NCBI GenBank assembly: GCA_023228995.1
Contig: JALOAD010000022.1
Coordinates: forward strand, 1-57,101
DNA: 57,101 bases
Source of the DNA: JALOAD01 sp023228995 [NCBI: Candidatus Muiribacterium halophilum]
GTDB taxonomy: Bacteria > Muiribacteriota > Muiribacteriia > Muiribacteriales
Direction of reading: 5' to 3'
This document shows, one piece after another, positions 25,254 through 33,656 of the stretch (positions are counted from its first letter, which is position 1; the number at the start of each line of letters is the position of its first letter). Below the pieces are notes generated by a model. That model was not told where the DNA came from. It worked only from the letters and a program-made list of their open reading frames with translations, and ran no database searches. The translations under genes and the position numbers were made by a program.

Positions 25254-26816
25254 ATGAATAAGAAATTATTAGCAGTTTTTTGTATATTAACATTTATATT
25301 TTTAACTTTTGCTGATGTAAAATCAGCTACAGGTACTTATGGCGGAAGTGCTGGAATTAATAGGAATATTTCAGAAAGAAATTTGTCTGAAACACAGAGT
25401 TTAATTGTAAATTCTGTTCAAAACGGTTTATTGCCATTGTTTTCTGAATCAATATTTACAAATAAAGAAGGTAATAAAATTCTAAAAGATCTTGGATTAG
25501 AAGAAATGCCAGAATTCTATGCAGGACATAATTATGAACTTCCTCCAATTAAAAATAATACACAAAAACTTCTTCAAAAAAGAATTGATGATTTTATTAG
25601 ACTAGAATTTATGAGAAGAGATTTTCAAAATAAACTTCAAGGTAAATCAAGTGAAGAAATGCTTAAAACAAAACCTTCAAAAGAATATGAAATTGAATCA
25701 AGAAAAATCCAACAATCTCTAAAAAAAACTGATACAGAAATTTTTAAATCAATAAAAAACGATACAGAGTCTTCTGTACAAAATATTACTGAATTTATTG
25801 TAAAAAGATGTAATAAGGGTAATATTTCTGGAGTTTCACATATAGTAAATAATCTTAAAGAAACTGTTGCAAATAAAAACAATTCTGAACATCATGGTAA
25901 AAACTCTTTATCTCCTGGCGGAAGAAGTGATTTCTTTTCACCAGAAAACACTCAAAATATAATTAATACACTTAATAAAGTAAGCAAAGTAATTCAGTAT
26001 ATAACTATGTTTTTAGAAGAAGATGATACTGCTAAGAAATTTTATATTATATTTCTTATGATAAATGAAATGTTTCTTGAAGGTTCAAATAATGCGCCTA
26101 AAATATCATCATCTTTTTCAGCAGGTTCAACAAATACAGATAATTCTTATACTGCTACAGTAACAGGTTCAAATGCAGCAGATTCTAATAACACAGCAGG
26201 TTCAAATGAAGATAACGGAACCGGAGCATATTCTGGTAATTTATCAACACAAATTGATTTTACAAGAATTATTGAAAACGGAGAATTTACTGATACAACA
26301 ACTATGACAGCAAGTGCTATACAACAGTTTTTTGAAAGTAAAAACTCTGGTTTAAAAAACACTTATAGAGGACAAAAACCATCTGATATAATTTCAAATG
26401 TATGTAGACAATATGGAATTAATCCAAAAGTAATACTTGCAACTGCACAAAAAGAACAAAGTCTTATTTCAAGAACAACTATTTCTCAAAGTAAATTAGA
26501 CTGGGCAATGGGTGTTGGCTGTCCTGATAATGGATATCATAATCCTGCTTATAAAGGACTTGAAAATCAATTAGCGTCAGCAATAAGGATTTTCAAAAGA
26601 TGGTATGATGATGGAATATCCAAAAATGTTACTCAAAATGGAGCTAGAAAAAGAGTTAATTACGGTACTGAATGGATAAATTGTAAAAACGAAGCAACTT
26701 ATTCTTTATATATGTACACTCCTCATACTGTTGATATACATCTTAGCAGAAGAGGTGGTGGTAATTATCTTTTCTGTCAAATATATAATGGATTTTTTGG
26801 CGGATTTCAGAAATAG
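25254..26816 (+). CDS. secreted lysozyme-like protein
   Basis: A 520-residue exported protein (signal MNKKLLAVFCILTFIFLTFADVKSA, strong AGGAGG before the ATG). Residues about 30-350 are low-complexity Asn/Ser/Thr-rich or helical. The C-terminal 170 residues resemble a lysozyme-like domain best known from secreted actinobacterial proteins: TASAIQQFFESKN, then NPKVILATAQKEQSLI with the probable catalytic Glu near residue 401, GVGCPDNGYHNPAYKGLENQLASAIRIFKRW, and finally ATYSLYMYTPH. I infer cell-wall cleavage from the fold; the family is not biochemically defined to my knowledge. It is a single-gene unit ended by a hairpin at 26888-26907. Confidence 0.7.
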   Translation: MNKKLLAVFCILTFIFLTFADVKSATGTYGGSAGINRNISERNLSETQSLIVNSVQNGLLPLFSESIFTNKEGNKILKDLGLEEMPEFYAGHNYELPPIKNNTQKLLQKRIDDFIRLEFMRRDFQNKLQGKSSEEMLKTKPSKEYEIESRKIQQSLKKTDTEIFKSIKNDTESSVQNITEFIVKRCNKGNISGVSHIVNNLKETVANKNNSEHHGKNSLSPGGRSDFFSPENTQNIINTLNKVSKVIQYITMFLEEDDTAKKFYIIFLMINEMFLEGSNNAPKISSSFSAGSTNTDNSYTATVTGSNAADSNNTAGSNEDNGTGAYSGNLSTQIDFTRIIENGEFTDTTTMTASAIQQFFESKNSGLKNTYRGQKPSDIISNVCRQYGINPKVILATAQKEQSLISRTTISQSKLDWAMGVGCPDNGYHNPAYKGLENQLASAIRIFKRWYDDGISKNVTQNGARKRVNYGTEWINCKNEATYSLYMYTPHTVDIHLSRRGGGNYLFCQIYNGFFGGFQK

Positions 26817-26887
26817 ATAATTAAAAAGGTTGAGAGTTGAGGGTGGTGGTTTGTGGTTTGTGCGTTGTGGGTTGAAGATAATAACGA

Positions 26888-26907
26888 AAAAAAGCTATTG
26901 CTTTTTT
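26888..26907 (+). terminator. rho-independent-like terminator after the lysozyme-like gene
   Basis: aaaaaagc (26888-26895), loop tatt, gctttttt (26900-26907), 70 bases past the stop. The stem is AT-rich, but the run of T on the plus strand fits an intrinsic terminator. Confidence 0.6.
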
Positions 26908-26918
26908 AGTGAGGTTTT

Positions 26919-27030
26919 TAAACTAGACCGAAAGGTCTTTACTAACGAGCGAAGCGAGTGCTAACTAGGTTGGCTTTTCCAAACCGCTAACTAGCAAATT
27001 TATCATTTTATGATAAATTTGTGCTAACTG
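26919..27030. repeat. hairpin array separated by 'ctaac' words
   Basis: Three clear stems in a row: agacc/ggtct (26925-26938), ggttgg/ccaaacc (about 26968-26985), and caaatttatca/tgataaatttg (26995-27021). A weak gagcgaagcgag stretch stands between the first and second. Each is followed by 'ctaac' (ttactaac, tgctaact, gctaacta, tgctaact). The stems differ in sequence, so structure and spacer, not sequence, repeat. Confidence 0.55.
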
Positions 27031-27130
27031 TATTTACCACTTCACTATTGGCAGTTTTTTTTAAAACTCAACTCCTTAAACTCACTAACTTTTTTTATCA
27101 TTGTCATCCTTGGATGGTTCTATAATTTTT

Positions 27131-27180
27131 GTCATCCCGGTACGATTCTGAGCCGGGATCTATTTTTGATTTTTTATATT
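27131..27180. repeat. 50-bp direct repeat, copy 1, with CCCGG hairpin
   Basis: Contains the hairpin atcccgg/ccgggat. Identical to 27492-27541 except for one base (a to g). Degenerate relatives are at 412-443 and 20547-20576, so this is a multi-copy intergenic repeat. Confidence 0.8.
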
Positions 27181-27491
27181 ATCAATTTTCTTTTTAATAA
27201 AAAGCATCAAAAACAGATTTATCTTTCCTAATTCTATCAAAGAAATATTAATTAATCGGACCACATGAAATTTTAAGTCCTATAAAATTCCCTCTTACGA
27301 TGTTCGACTTTGCAATACATCCATGTATTGCATACTTCGTAACAGTCTCTATAGTTCCTTTTAATTAATTTTCTTTGATTTATACAATCAAAATCTTTTA
27401 GCTCAATAGTTACTTTGTTAATTGAGTCTTCTGATTAAATAAACAAAAATCAATATAATGTCATGCCAAAGGAAATTTCATATAAAAAAAT
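27181..27491. other. 311-base non-coding segment between direct repeats
   Basis: No open frame with gene-like composition. It holds a long imperfect palindrome: outer arms tcaaagaaatattaatta (27237-27254) and taattaattttctttga (27362-27378), and a perfect inner stem tgcaatacat/atgtattgca (27311-27332). Transcribed, this would form one large stem-loop. The rest, including 27379-27491, shows nothing I can name. Confidence 0.5.
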
Positions 27492-27541
27492 GTCATCCCG
27501 GTACGATTCTGAGCCGGGATCTGTTTTTGATTTTTTATATT
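27492..27541. repeat. 50-bp direct repeat, copy 2, abutting the restriction gene
   Basis: Second near-perfect copy. Its last base coincides with the end of the stop codon of the restriction enzyme gene, so it lies directly at that gene's 3' end and may act as its terminator. Confidence 0.8.
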
Positions 27542-28683
27542 TACTTTGATAAAAACATTTTAGAAAAGTTTTCATAACTACCAATTTTTTTGAAATTTAT
27601 TGAAAAATTTAAATCTGAGTTTTTAACAATTTCAACTGAATCTATTCCGATTTCAAACAACTTATCATATGTTACAAGCTCACCTTCTTTAACTTTCAAA
27701 ATATCTCTTAAAATCCATTTTCCTAGATCTGAATTTGGATTACTCATTAAAGCTTTATCGTTATCTTGGCAAATTTTTGCTGAAATGTTTTTATTATTAG
27801 GCAAATTCAAATTAAAGTTTGTATTTCTTCCAGGAAAAAAACCTGGTTTATGTTTATGAATAAATGATGGGATTGATATATAAACTTCATCTGGGTTTCT
27901 TTTTCTACCTCGAGCATTCCATTGATTCAAACCAGATTTTATCTGTACAAATTTCTCTTTTATTGGTGAATACAAAGGAAGTATAACAAAATCCTTTTCT
28001 TCTTCTAACTTCATTTGAGTATCAATTTCTGAAACAAATAACATTTCAAACATTTCAAATGGATTCTTTAATATATCAACATCAAATTCTTCTATTGGAT
28101 TAATTAAAAATCTTTTATATAATGTGCTTTTAGACATATTAAATGAATATTCATTAATTCCATCATTAAAAGAAATAGTATTATTAACTCTTTTTTTATT
28201 ATCTAATTTTATTTTTTCAATATTTATCATTTCCATTTGGGTTTCATAAATTTTGATTTTTTTTATATCTCTTGTAATGCAATGATAGATTAAATTATCA
28301 ACATCAAACATTTGTTTTGTAGATTCAATTCTTCTATTTCTAAAAAAAGAAATTTTCTTAATCATTTTTAAGCGATTATTTTCTAATTCTTTAATAGTTT
28401 TTCTTTCTCTGTTAAACTCAGCTATTTTTTCTAAACAATTTCCATTTTTATGAAGAAATGTTTTTATACCAAAACCTAATTTATCTTTTTTTGCATCAAT
28501 TGAAACATCTGACCTTGCTAAATTTTCAGCGTTAAAAACATTGCAGAATAAATTTTCTGCAACTCTATAATGCAAAAAAGGTATTGAAGAACCTTCTGAA
28601 AAAAGATTACTTAATAAACACATAAGTTTTAAAAGTTTTTTATATTTTTCTTTTTTTTCTTCATTTTGTTTTATTAAAAACAT
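27541..28683 (-). CDS. type II restriction endonuclease with B3-like C-terminal domain
   Basis: Partner of the adjacent cytosine methyltransferase. The C-terminal half resembles the B3-like DNA-binding part shared by restriction enzymes of the BfiI/NgoFVII/EcoRII groups (SGLNQWNARGRKRNPDEVYISIP, FFPGR, ALMSNPNSDLGKWILRDIL, GIDSVEI). The N-terminal half has SIDAKKDKLGFGIKTFLHKNG, which may hold the nuclease Asp and Lys; I see no HxK phospholipase D motif as in BfiI. I chose the ATG at 28683 (380 residues), one base after the methyltransferase stop with AGG upstream; the frame is open to 28716. Recognition sequence unknown. Restriction function is supported mainly by neighbour and domain. Confidence 0.7.
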   Translation of the reverse strand: MFLIKQNEEKKEKYKKLLKLMCLLSNLFSEGSSIPFLHYRVAENLFCNVFNAENLARSDVSIDAKKDKLGFGIKTFLHKNGNCLEKIAEFNRERKTIKELENNRLKMIKKISFFRNRRIESTKQMFDVDNLIYHCITRDIKKIKIYETQMEMINIEKIKLDNKKRVNNTISFNDGINEYSFNMSKSTLYKRFLINPIEEFDVDILKNPFEMFEMLFVSEIDTQMKLEEEKDFVILPLYSPIKEKFVQIKSGLNQWNARGRKRNPDEVYISIPSFIHKHKPGFFPGRNTNFNLNLPNNKNISAKICQDNDKALMSNPNSDLGKWILRDILKVKEGELVTYDKLFEIGIDSVEIVKNSDLNFSINFKKIGSYENFSKMFLSK

Positions 28684-28684
28684 T

Positions 28685-29665
28685 TTAAAAACCTGTGTTT
28701 TCATTGTATGTTTCATTATTCAATGAATTTTTTTGATAATTTAAACTTTCTAATATTTTATATGCTATTTTTTTTATAACTGGAATTGTAACACTGTTTC
28801 CAGCTTGTTTATATAATGATGAATTAGAAATATCTGGTAAAATAAAACTATCTGGAAATCCTTGTAATCTAAAACATTCTCTCGGTGTTAATTTTCTTAT
28901 ATCTTTTTCATCTAAAATAAGAGGAACATTATGTCCACCTGTTCCCATATTAGCTGTTAATGTAGGACATAATCCATTTTTGTTTTCTCTTAAATAAACT
29001 CTTCTCCATTGATAAAAAGTGTTTTTATTATTCATTTCTTTTTTTAAAATTTCATAATATTTTGAATTGTAATAATAATATTTATCCTCAACATTACTTT
29101 CAAAAAAAGATTCAATATTTCTCAAATTATTACTTTTTTCTGGAAAACTAAAATTATCTGCTAATTTTTTATCACAAAAAGCAACTATATATATACGCTC
29201 TCTATTTTGAGGTATATCTGAATAATCGCATGTGTTCAAAACCATACTTTTTGAAAAATAATTTCTATTACATAACTCAGATATAATTGTTTTAAAAGTT
29301 CTTCCATTATCATGAGTTTTTAAATTTTTTACATTTTCTAAAAAAACACATTTTGGTTTAAAAAAATCAATAAATTTTAATATTTCAAAAAACAGATTTC
29401 CTCTTTTATCCTCAAATCCTTTTCTATATCCTGAAATTGAAAAAGGCTGACAAGGAAATCCAGCAGTAATTACTTCTATTTTTGGTAACTGATTAATATT
29501 TATACTTCTTATATCTTGTTCAAGCAGAGTATGAGAAAAATTTGTTTTGTAAGTTTTACATGCATCTTTGTCAAATTCATTTGCCCAAGAAATACTAAAC
29601 CCTGCATTTTTAAATGCTAATGCTACTCCACCCACTCCAGCAAATAAATCAGCCACTTTATACAT
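28685..29665 (-). CDS. DNA (cytosine-5) methyltransferase
   Basis: A 326-residue C5-methyltransferase of a restriction-modification system. Conserved motifs occur in order: motif I DLFAGVGGVALAF, the catalytic PCQPFS with its Cys, ENVKNL, QNRERIYIVAF, and GNSVTIPV near the C-terminus. The variable target-recognition region lies between about 200 and 260. I start it at 29665, where GGGAG stands five bases upstream; the in-frame TTG at 29677 lacks one. The 93-base upstream gap shows no control (C) protein gene. It is directly followed by the restriction gene, giving the order methylase then nuclease. Confidence 0.93.
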   Translation of the reverse strand: MYKVADLFAGVGGVALAFKNAGFSISWANEFDKDACKTYKTNFSHTLLEQDIRSININQLPKIEVITAGFPCQPFSISGYRKGFEDKRGNLFFEILKFIDFFKPKCVFLENVKNLKTHDNGRTFKTIISELCNRNYFSKSMVLNTCDYSDIPQNRERIYIVAFCDKKLADNFSFPEKSNNLRNIESFFESNVEDKYYYYNSKYYEILKKEMNNKNTFYQWRRVYLRENKNGLCPTLTANMGTGGHNVPLILDEKDIRKLTPRECFRLQGFPDSFILPDISNSSLYKQAGNSVTIPVIKKIAYKILESLNYQKNSLNNETYNENTGF

Positions 29666-29770
29666 AGTATCTCCCAATAAAACTCTATTTTAAACTTTAT
29701 ATAAATATTACATCATAGGTATACAAAAAGGCAAAAAATTCAACTTAACATTTTGACATTTCAACTTTTT

Positions 29771-30589
29771 TTAAACTCTTTTACAAATAGTAAATTTGAT
29801 TTTATCTAATAAAAAAAATATTCCTCCAATTATGACAATAGCTCCACCTGATGAAATATTTAATTTTAAAGATAATAAAAATCCAATTATTGATATAAAA
29901 AGAGTAAATATTATTGAATTAATAATCATTTTTTTGAGATTTTTTGAATATTTTTCCATAATATAAGCTGGAATACTTATTAAAGCAATTAGCATTATAA
30001 GTCCTGCTATTTTAATCACAAAAAGCACGGTTATCGCTATAGCTAAAAAGAAAATCATATTATGTAATTTAACATTTATTGCTTTTGATAAAGCATAAGA
30101 TGGATCATAAGAAACTAAAAGTATTTTCCTATAATAAACACTAATATACAACAAACATATAAGGGCAAATATTATTGAATATATTATATCAGATTTTGCA
30201 ACTGTTAGAATATTTCCAAATAAATATGTCATTGGTTCTGATTTATAACCTGGTGTTAAATTAATAAAAATTATACCAATTGCCATGCTTACTGCCATTA
30301 TAACACCAATAAGCGAATCGCTTCTTTCTTTTTTTTCGCTTGATAAAGCTCCTAAAAACAATGCCATAATTATACTAAATAAACTAGCACCTAAAAATGG
30401 TGATTGACCAAAATATAATGATAAACCAATTCCTCCAAAAGCAGTATGAGCAATTCCTTCAGCTGAAAATACTAATCTATTTATAACAATAAGTGTTCCA
30501 ATTATACCAAGAGGAATGCTTAATATTATTAATGTAAAAAATGCATTTCTAATAAATTCATATTGAAAAAATTCAAATAATTCTGTCAT
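29771..30589 (-). CDS. Zn/Mn ABC transporter permease
   Basis: A 272-residue integral membrane protein of the ZnuB/MntB (ABC-3) family, with about eight hydrophobic segments spread over its length and the typical VFSAEGIAHTAFGGIGLSLYFG loop near the N-terminus. It forms the channel for metal uptake with the ATPase and binding protein encoded just upstream (three bases between stop and start). Last gene of the three-gene operon. Zinc versus manganese cannot be decided here. Confidence 0.9.
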   Translation of the reverse strand: MTELFEFFQYEFIRNAFFTLIILSIPLGIIGTLIVINRLVFSAEGIAHTAFGGIGLSLYFGQSPFLGASLFSIIMALFLGALSSEKKERSDSLIGVIMAVSMAIGIIFINLTPGYKSEPMTYLFGNILTVAKSDIIYSIIFALICLLYISVYYRKILLVSYDPSYALSKAINVKLHNMIFFLAIAITVLFVIKIAGLIMLIALISIPAYIMEKYSKNLKKMIINSIIFTLFISIIGFLLSLKLNISSGGAIVIIGGIFFLLDKIKFTICKRV

Positions 30590-30592
30590 ATA

Positions 30593-31315
30593 TTATATTT
30601 CCTTAATGCTTTGGGTTAATATTTCAAATGGACATTGATAATAAACATCCATAATTTCTTTTGTAAGAACTGGTTTATTATGATAACAAGCTGTTTTATT
30701 AACAACACTTATAGAATTTGCATATTTTACAATAACATTAAGGTCATGGCTTACAACAATTATTGTTATTTTTTTATTTAATTCTTTAAGTATTTTATAT
30801 ATTTTTGTTTGTCCTTCTGTATCAATGCTTGATGTTGGTTCATCAAGTAAAAGTAATTCAGGTTTACCTGTTAATGCTCTACCAATAAAAACTCTTTGTC
30901 TTTGACCGCCAGAAAGCTCTGAAATCTGTTTATTTATTAACAATTCTAATTTAAGTTGATTTATTACTTCTTCTAAAATAGATAAATTTGTAGCATAATC
31001 TCTTTTAATATCAAAACCCATTTTTAATACATCTAAAACTGTAACTGGAAAATTTTCATCTCTAATGTTTTGCGGTATATATCCAACTTTATTTATATTA
31101 TCATGAATTTTTCCGTCAAAAAGTTTTACACTTCCATTTACAGGTTTTAATAATCCAAGTATTATTTTTATTAAAGTTGATTTTCCTCCACCGTTTGGAC
31201 CGATTAAAGCGTGAAAATCACCTTTTTTAATTGTGAAATTAATATTATTAAGAACAAGTTCTTTTTCATAGGCAAAATCAAGATTTATTACTTCAATTAA
31301 AATTTCTCTATTCAT
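30593..31315 (-). CDS. Zn/Mn ABC transporter ATP-binding protein
   Basis: A 240-residue ABC ATPase: Walker A GPNGGGKST, Q-loop VGYIPQ, signature LSGGQRQR, Walker B LLLLDEPTSSID and the switch His in VVSHDLN. It powers the permease encoded next. Its start overlaps the stop of the binding-protein gene by four bases, so translation is coupled. Confidence 0.93.
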   Translation of the reverse strand: MNREILIEVINLDFAYEKELVLNNINFTIKKGDFHALIGPNGGGKSTLIKIILGLLKPVNGSVKLFDGKIHDNINKVGYIPQNIRDENFPVTVLDVLKMGFDIKRDYATNLSILEEVINQLKLELLINKQISELSGGQRQRVFIGRALTGKPELLLLDEPTSSIDTEGQTKIYKILKELNKKITIIVVSHDLNVIVKYANSISVVNKTACYHNKPVLTKEIMDVYYQCPFEILTQSIKEI

Positions 31316-32175
31316 TTTTCAACACTTTCCCTTATTTTTTGAGCAACTTCAATAAGATTTTCATCCCATTTTTCTGCAAGTGGATATATTTGCCTAATTT
31401 TAGCTTTTAAAAATTCAGCTATTACTTTTGGAGAATTTGACTGATGATATGGTTCAACAAACACGGTAGAAATATGTAATTCTCGTGAAATATCAAGAAT
31501 TTCTTTAAGTTCTGAAGCATTTGGTTCTTTACCTTCTATTTCAATTGGAATTTGATTTAAATTATAATCTTTAGCAAAATATCCCCATGAAGGGTGAAAT
31601 ACAATAAAATTTCTATTTAATATATTTTTATTAAGAATTGTTTTTATTTTAAAATCAATATTTACTGTATGTAAAATAAAATCATTGTAATTTTTTAAAA
31701 AAATTGACTTTTTATTAGGATATTTTTGTATAAGTATTTTTAAAATTTTTTGAGACATTTTTTGAACATTATTAACTGAAAGCCATATGTGTGGATCTTT
31801 AATTTTATTGACAAAATCCTCATCTTCATTATGATGAAAATGATTTTTCATATTTATTTTTTCAATTTCTTCAGATAAATCACAAATAAAAATATTTTTA
31901 TTAATATTTTTAATTTTACTAATTAAAATATTTTCAAACTCTAATCCAATTGCAAAATAAATATCTGCTTTTGATAAATTTACAAGTTGTTTTGGAGTTA
32001 TTTCAAAATTATGAGCAGACATTCCAGGCTTAATTATTACAATAATATTATTAACTTCATTTCCTGCAATTTTTTCGATAAAATACTTCTCTGGTGGAAT
32101 ACTAACTCCAATATTTAATGAAAATGTTCCAAATACAAAAAAAAGTAAATATAATATTATATAAAACCTATTCAT
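31312..32175 (-). CDS. Zn/Mn ABC transporter substrate-binding protein
   Basis: A 287-residue exported binding protein of the ZnuA/TroA family, with N-terminal signal (YIILYLLFFVFGTFSL). Likely metal ligands are the histidines in MSAHNFEI, DPHIWLS and VFHPSWGYF; an acidic His loop (HFHHNEDED) between the first two is typical of zinc rather than manganese binders. I chose the ATG at 32175, preceded by GGAGG; the frame opens at 32196. First gene of the operon. No perfect Zur or Fur box is visible upstream. Confidence 0.9.
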   Translation of the reverse strand: MNRFYIILYLLFFVFGTFSLNIGVSIPPEKYFIEKIAGNEVNNIIVIIKPGMSAHNFEITPKQLVNLSKADIYFAIGLEFENILISKIKNINKNIFICDLSEEIEKINMKNHFHHNEDEDFVNKIKDPHIWLSVNNVQKMSQKILKILIQKYPNKKSIFLKNYNDFILHTVNIDFKIKTILNKNILNRNFIVFHPSWGYFAKDYNLNQIPIEIEGKEPNASELKEILDISRELHISTVFVEPYHQSNSPKVIAEFLKAKIRQIYPLAEKWDENLIEVAQKIRESVEK

Positions 32176-32226
32176 AAATCCTCCAGCAAAAATCAATTAA
32201 TACATTTTATCACATTTACTTTAAAT

Positions 32227-32265
32227 AAAAAAAGCGTACAAAAATTAAACATGCACGCTTTTTTT
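32227..32265. terminator. bidirectional intrinsic terminator
   Basis: Perfect 11-base inverted repeat aaaaaaagcgt (32227-32237) and acgcttttttt (32255-32265), ending in a run of T on the minus strand. It lies 11 bases past the stop of the last oxidoreductase gene and separates that operon from the metal transporter. Confidence 0.85.
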
Positions 32266-32275
32266 AATAAAAATT

Positions 32276-32827
32276 TTATTTTTTATATTGTTTAGCTAAT
32301 TCTATACCTCTATGCAATGCTTTTTTATTAAGTTCTTCTGTTCCTTTTGGAACTCGGCTTAAAACTGCTTTTTCCATAGCTTGCTTGCTTACAGAACCTG
32401 TCATTTCAGAAATTGCTCCTATTGCGATTATATTAACTACCATAGGAGTTTTAAATTCATCTCTTGCAATTTCAGTAAATGGAATTGAAATTACATTTGT
32501 ATAATCTTTTGGAAGTGATTTTACATAAAAAGAATCAACAACAAGTAATCTATCCTTTTCAAGTCCACATACATAAGAATCACAGGATTGTTGAGTAAGA
32601 CATAGTAAAACATCTATATTTTCTGTCTTTGGAAAAAGTATTTCTTCATCACTTATTATAACTTCAGATTTACTAGCTCCACCTCTTGCTTCTGGTCCAT
32701 AAGACTGGCTTTGAGTAGCATTTTTACCATCATAGATTGCAGCAGCTTCTGCAAGAATAACTCCGCCTAAAATTAATCCCTGTCCACCTGAACCACTTAA
32801 TCTTATTTCTACTCTTTTCTTTTTCAT
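32276..32827 (-). CDS. 2-oxoacid:ferredoxin oxidoreductase, gamma subunit
   Basis: A 183-residue gamma subunit (KorC/PorG type), with EIRLSGSGGQGLILGGVILAEAAA at the N-terminus and QSQSYGPEARGG, both hallmarks of the family. It completes the four-subunit enzyme that oxidatively decarboxylates a 2-oxoacid to an acyl-CoA while reducing ferredoxin. The start at 32827 follows the beta-subunit stop directly and has AGGG upstream; a GTG nine bases earlier is possible. Confidence 0.92.
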   Translation of the reverse strand: MKKKRVEIRLSGSGGQGLILGGVILAEAAAIYDGKNATQSQSYGPEARGGASKSEVIISDEEILFPKTENIDVLLCLTQQSCDSYVCGLEKDRLLVVDSFYVKSLPKDYTNVISIPFTEIARDEFKTPMVVNIIAIGAISEMTGSVSKQAMEKAVLSRVPKGTEELNKKALHRGIELAKQYKK

Positions 32828-32828
32828 A

Positions 32829-33656
32829 TTAATCACCCTGCCTTACTGATTCTATTAAATTCAAGTATTTTGTTACAAAACCTTCTTTATCAACATCAAC
32901 AAACTCACCCATAGGAAATTTTACCTGTTTTTCTTCATCACTTAATTTATCCCAAAGATTTTTCATAATAAAATTATTTTTTTGAAATTCCATTCCAGCA
33001 ACTGGTTCTTTAAGACTATTAAGTCTTCCATAAGTTGTAGGACAATGAGTAACTGCTTCAACGACTGTAAAACCTTTTTTATTAAATGATTTATAAATAT
33101 AGTTTTCAAGCTGTTTAACATGATATGAAGTAGCACGAGCAACATAATTTGCACCAGTTGAACGAGCAAGATCGCATATATCAAAACTTCTTTCAATATT
33201 CCCATATCTAGCAGTTGTAGCTTTTTTACCTGATGGAGTAGTTGGAGAAGCCTGTCCACCTGTCATACCATATATATTATTGTTATAAACAACAACTTTA
33301 AGATCCATATTTCTTCTTGCAGCATGAATAAAATGATTTCCACCAATTCCCACTGCATCTCCATCGCCCATCACTACAATAACAAGCATATCAGGTCTTG
33401 CGAGTTTTACACCTGTTGCAAAAGCTAATGCTCTACCATGAGTTGTATGTAAAGTATTAAAATCAAGATAAGTCGGAGTTCTTGAAGAACATCCTATTCC
33501 AGATATTACAGCAACATTATTTCTATCAACTCCCATTTTATCAATAGCTCTTAAGAGAGAACCCATTATTACACCATGTCCGCAACCTGGACACCATATA
33601 TGAGGGAATTTTTTGTTTTTCCTTAAATATTTATGAACAACACTCTGCTCTATCAT
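32829..33656 (-). CDS. 2-oxoacid:ferredoxin oxidoreductase, beta subunit
   Basis: A 275-residue thiamine-diphosphate-binding subunit. IWCPGCGHGVIMGSLLRA carries the cluster/TPP-region cysteines, and GDGDAVGIGGNHFIHAARRN through NNNIYGMTGGQ is the TPP/Mg motif. It holds the catalytic centre together with the alpha subunit, whose gene it overlaps by four bases. Sequence features fit 2-oxoglutarate-type enzymes better than pyruvate ones, but substrate is inferred. Confidence 0.93.
   Translation of the reverse strand: MIEQSVVHKYLRKNKKFPHIWCPGCGHGVIMGSLLRAIDKMGVDRNNVAVISGIGCSSRTPTYLDFNTLHTTHGRALAFATGVKLARPDMLVIVVMGDGDAVGIGGNHFIHAARRNMDLKVVVYNNNIYGMTGGQASPTTPSGKKATTARYGNIERSFDICDLARSTGANYVARATSYHVKQLENYIYKSFNKKGFTVVEAVTHCPTTYGRLNSLKEPVAGMEFQKNNFIMKNLWDKLSDEEKQVKFPMGEFVDVDKEGFVTKYLNLIESVRQGD

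Noticed and set aside
26941-27030. Possible integron attC-like or CRISPR array
   Set aside because: Spacer words are only 5-8 bases, the R'' and R' cores do not fit attC, and there are no constant repeats with unique spacers as in CRISPR.
32176-32226. Zur or Fur operator before the metal transporter
   Set aside because: The AT-rich tract has no clear inverted repeat of the TGATAAT-type; similarity is only compositional.
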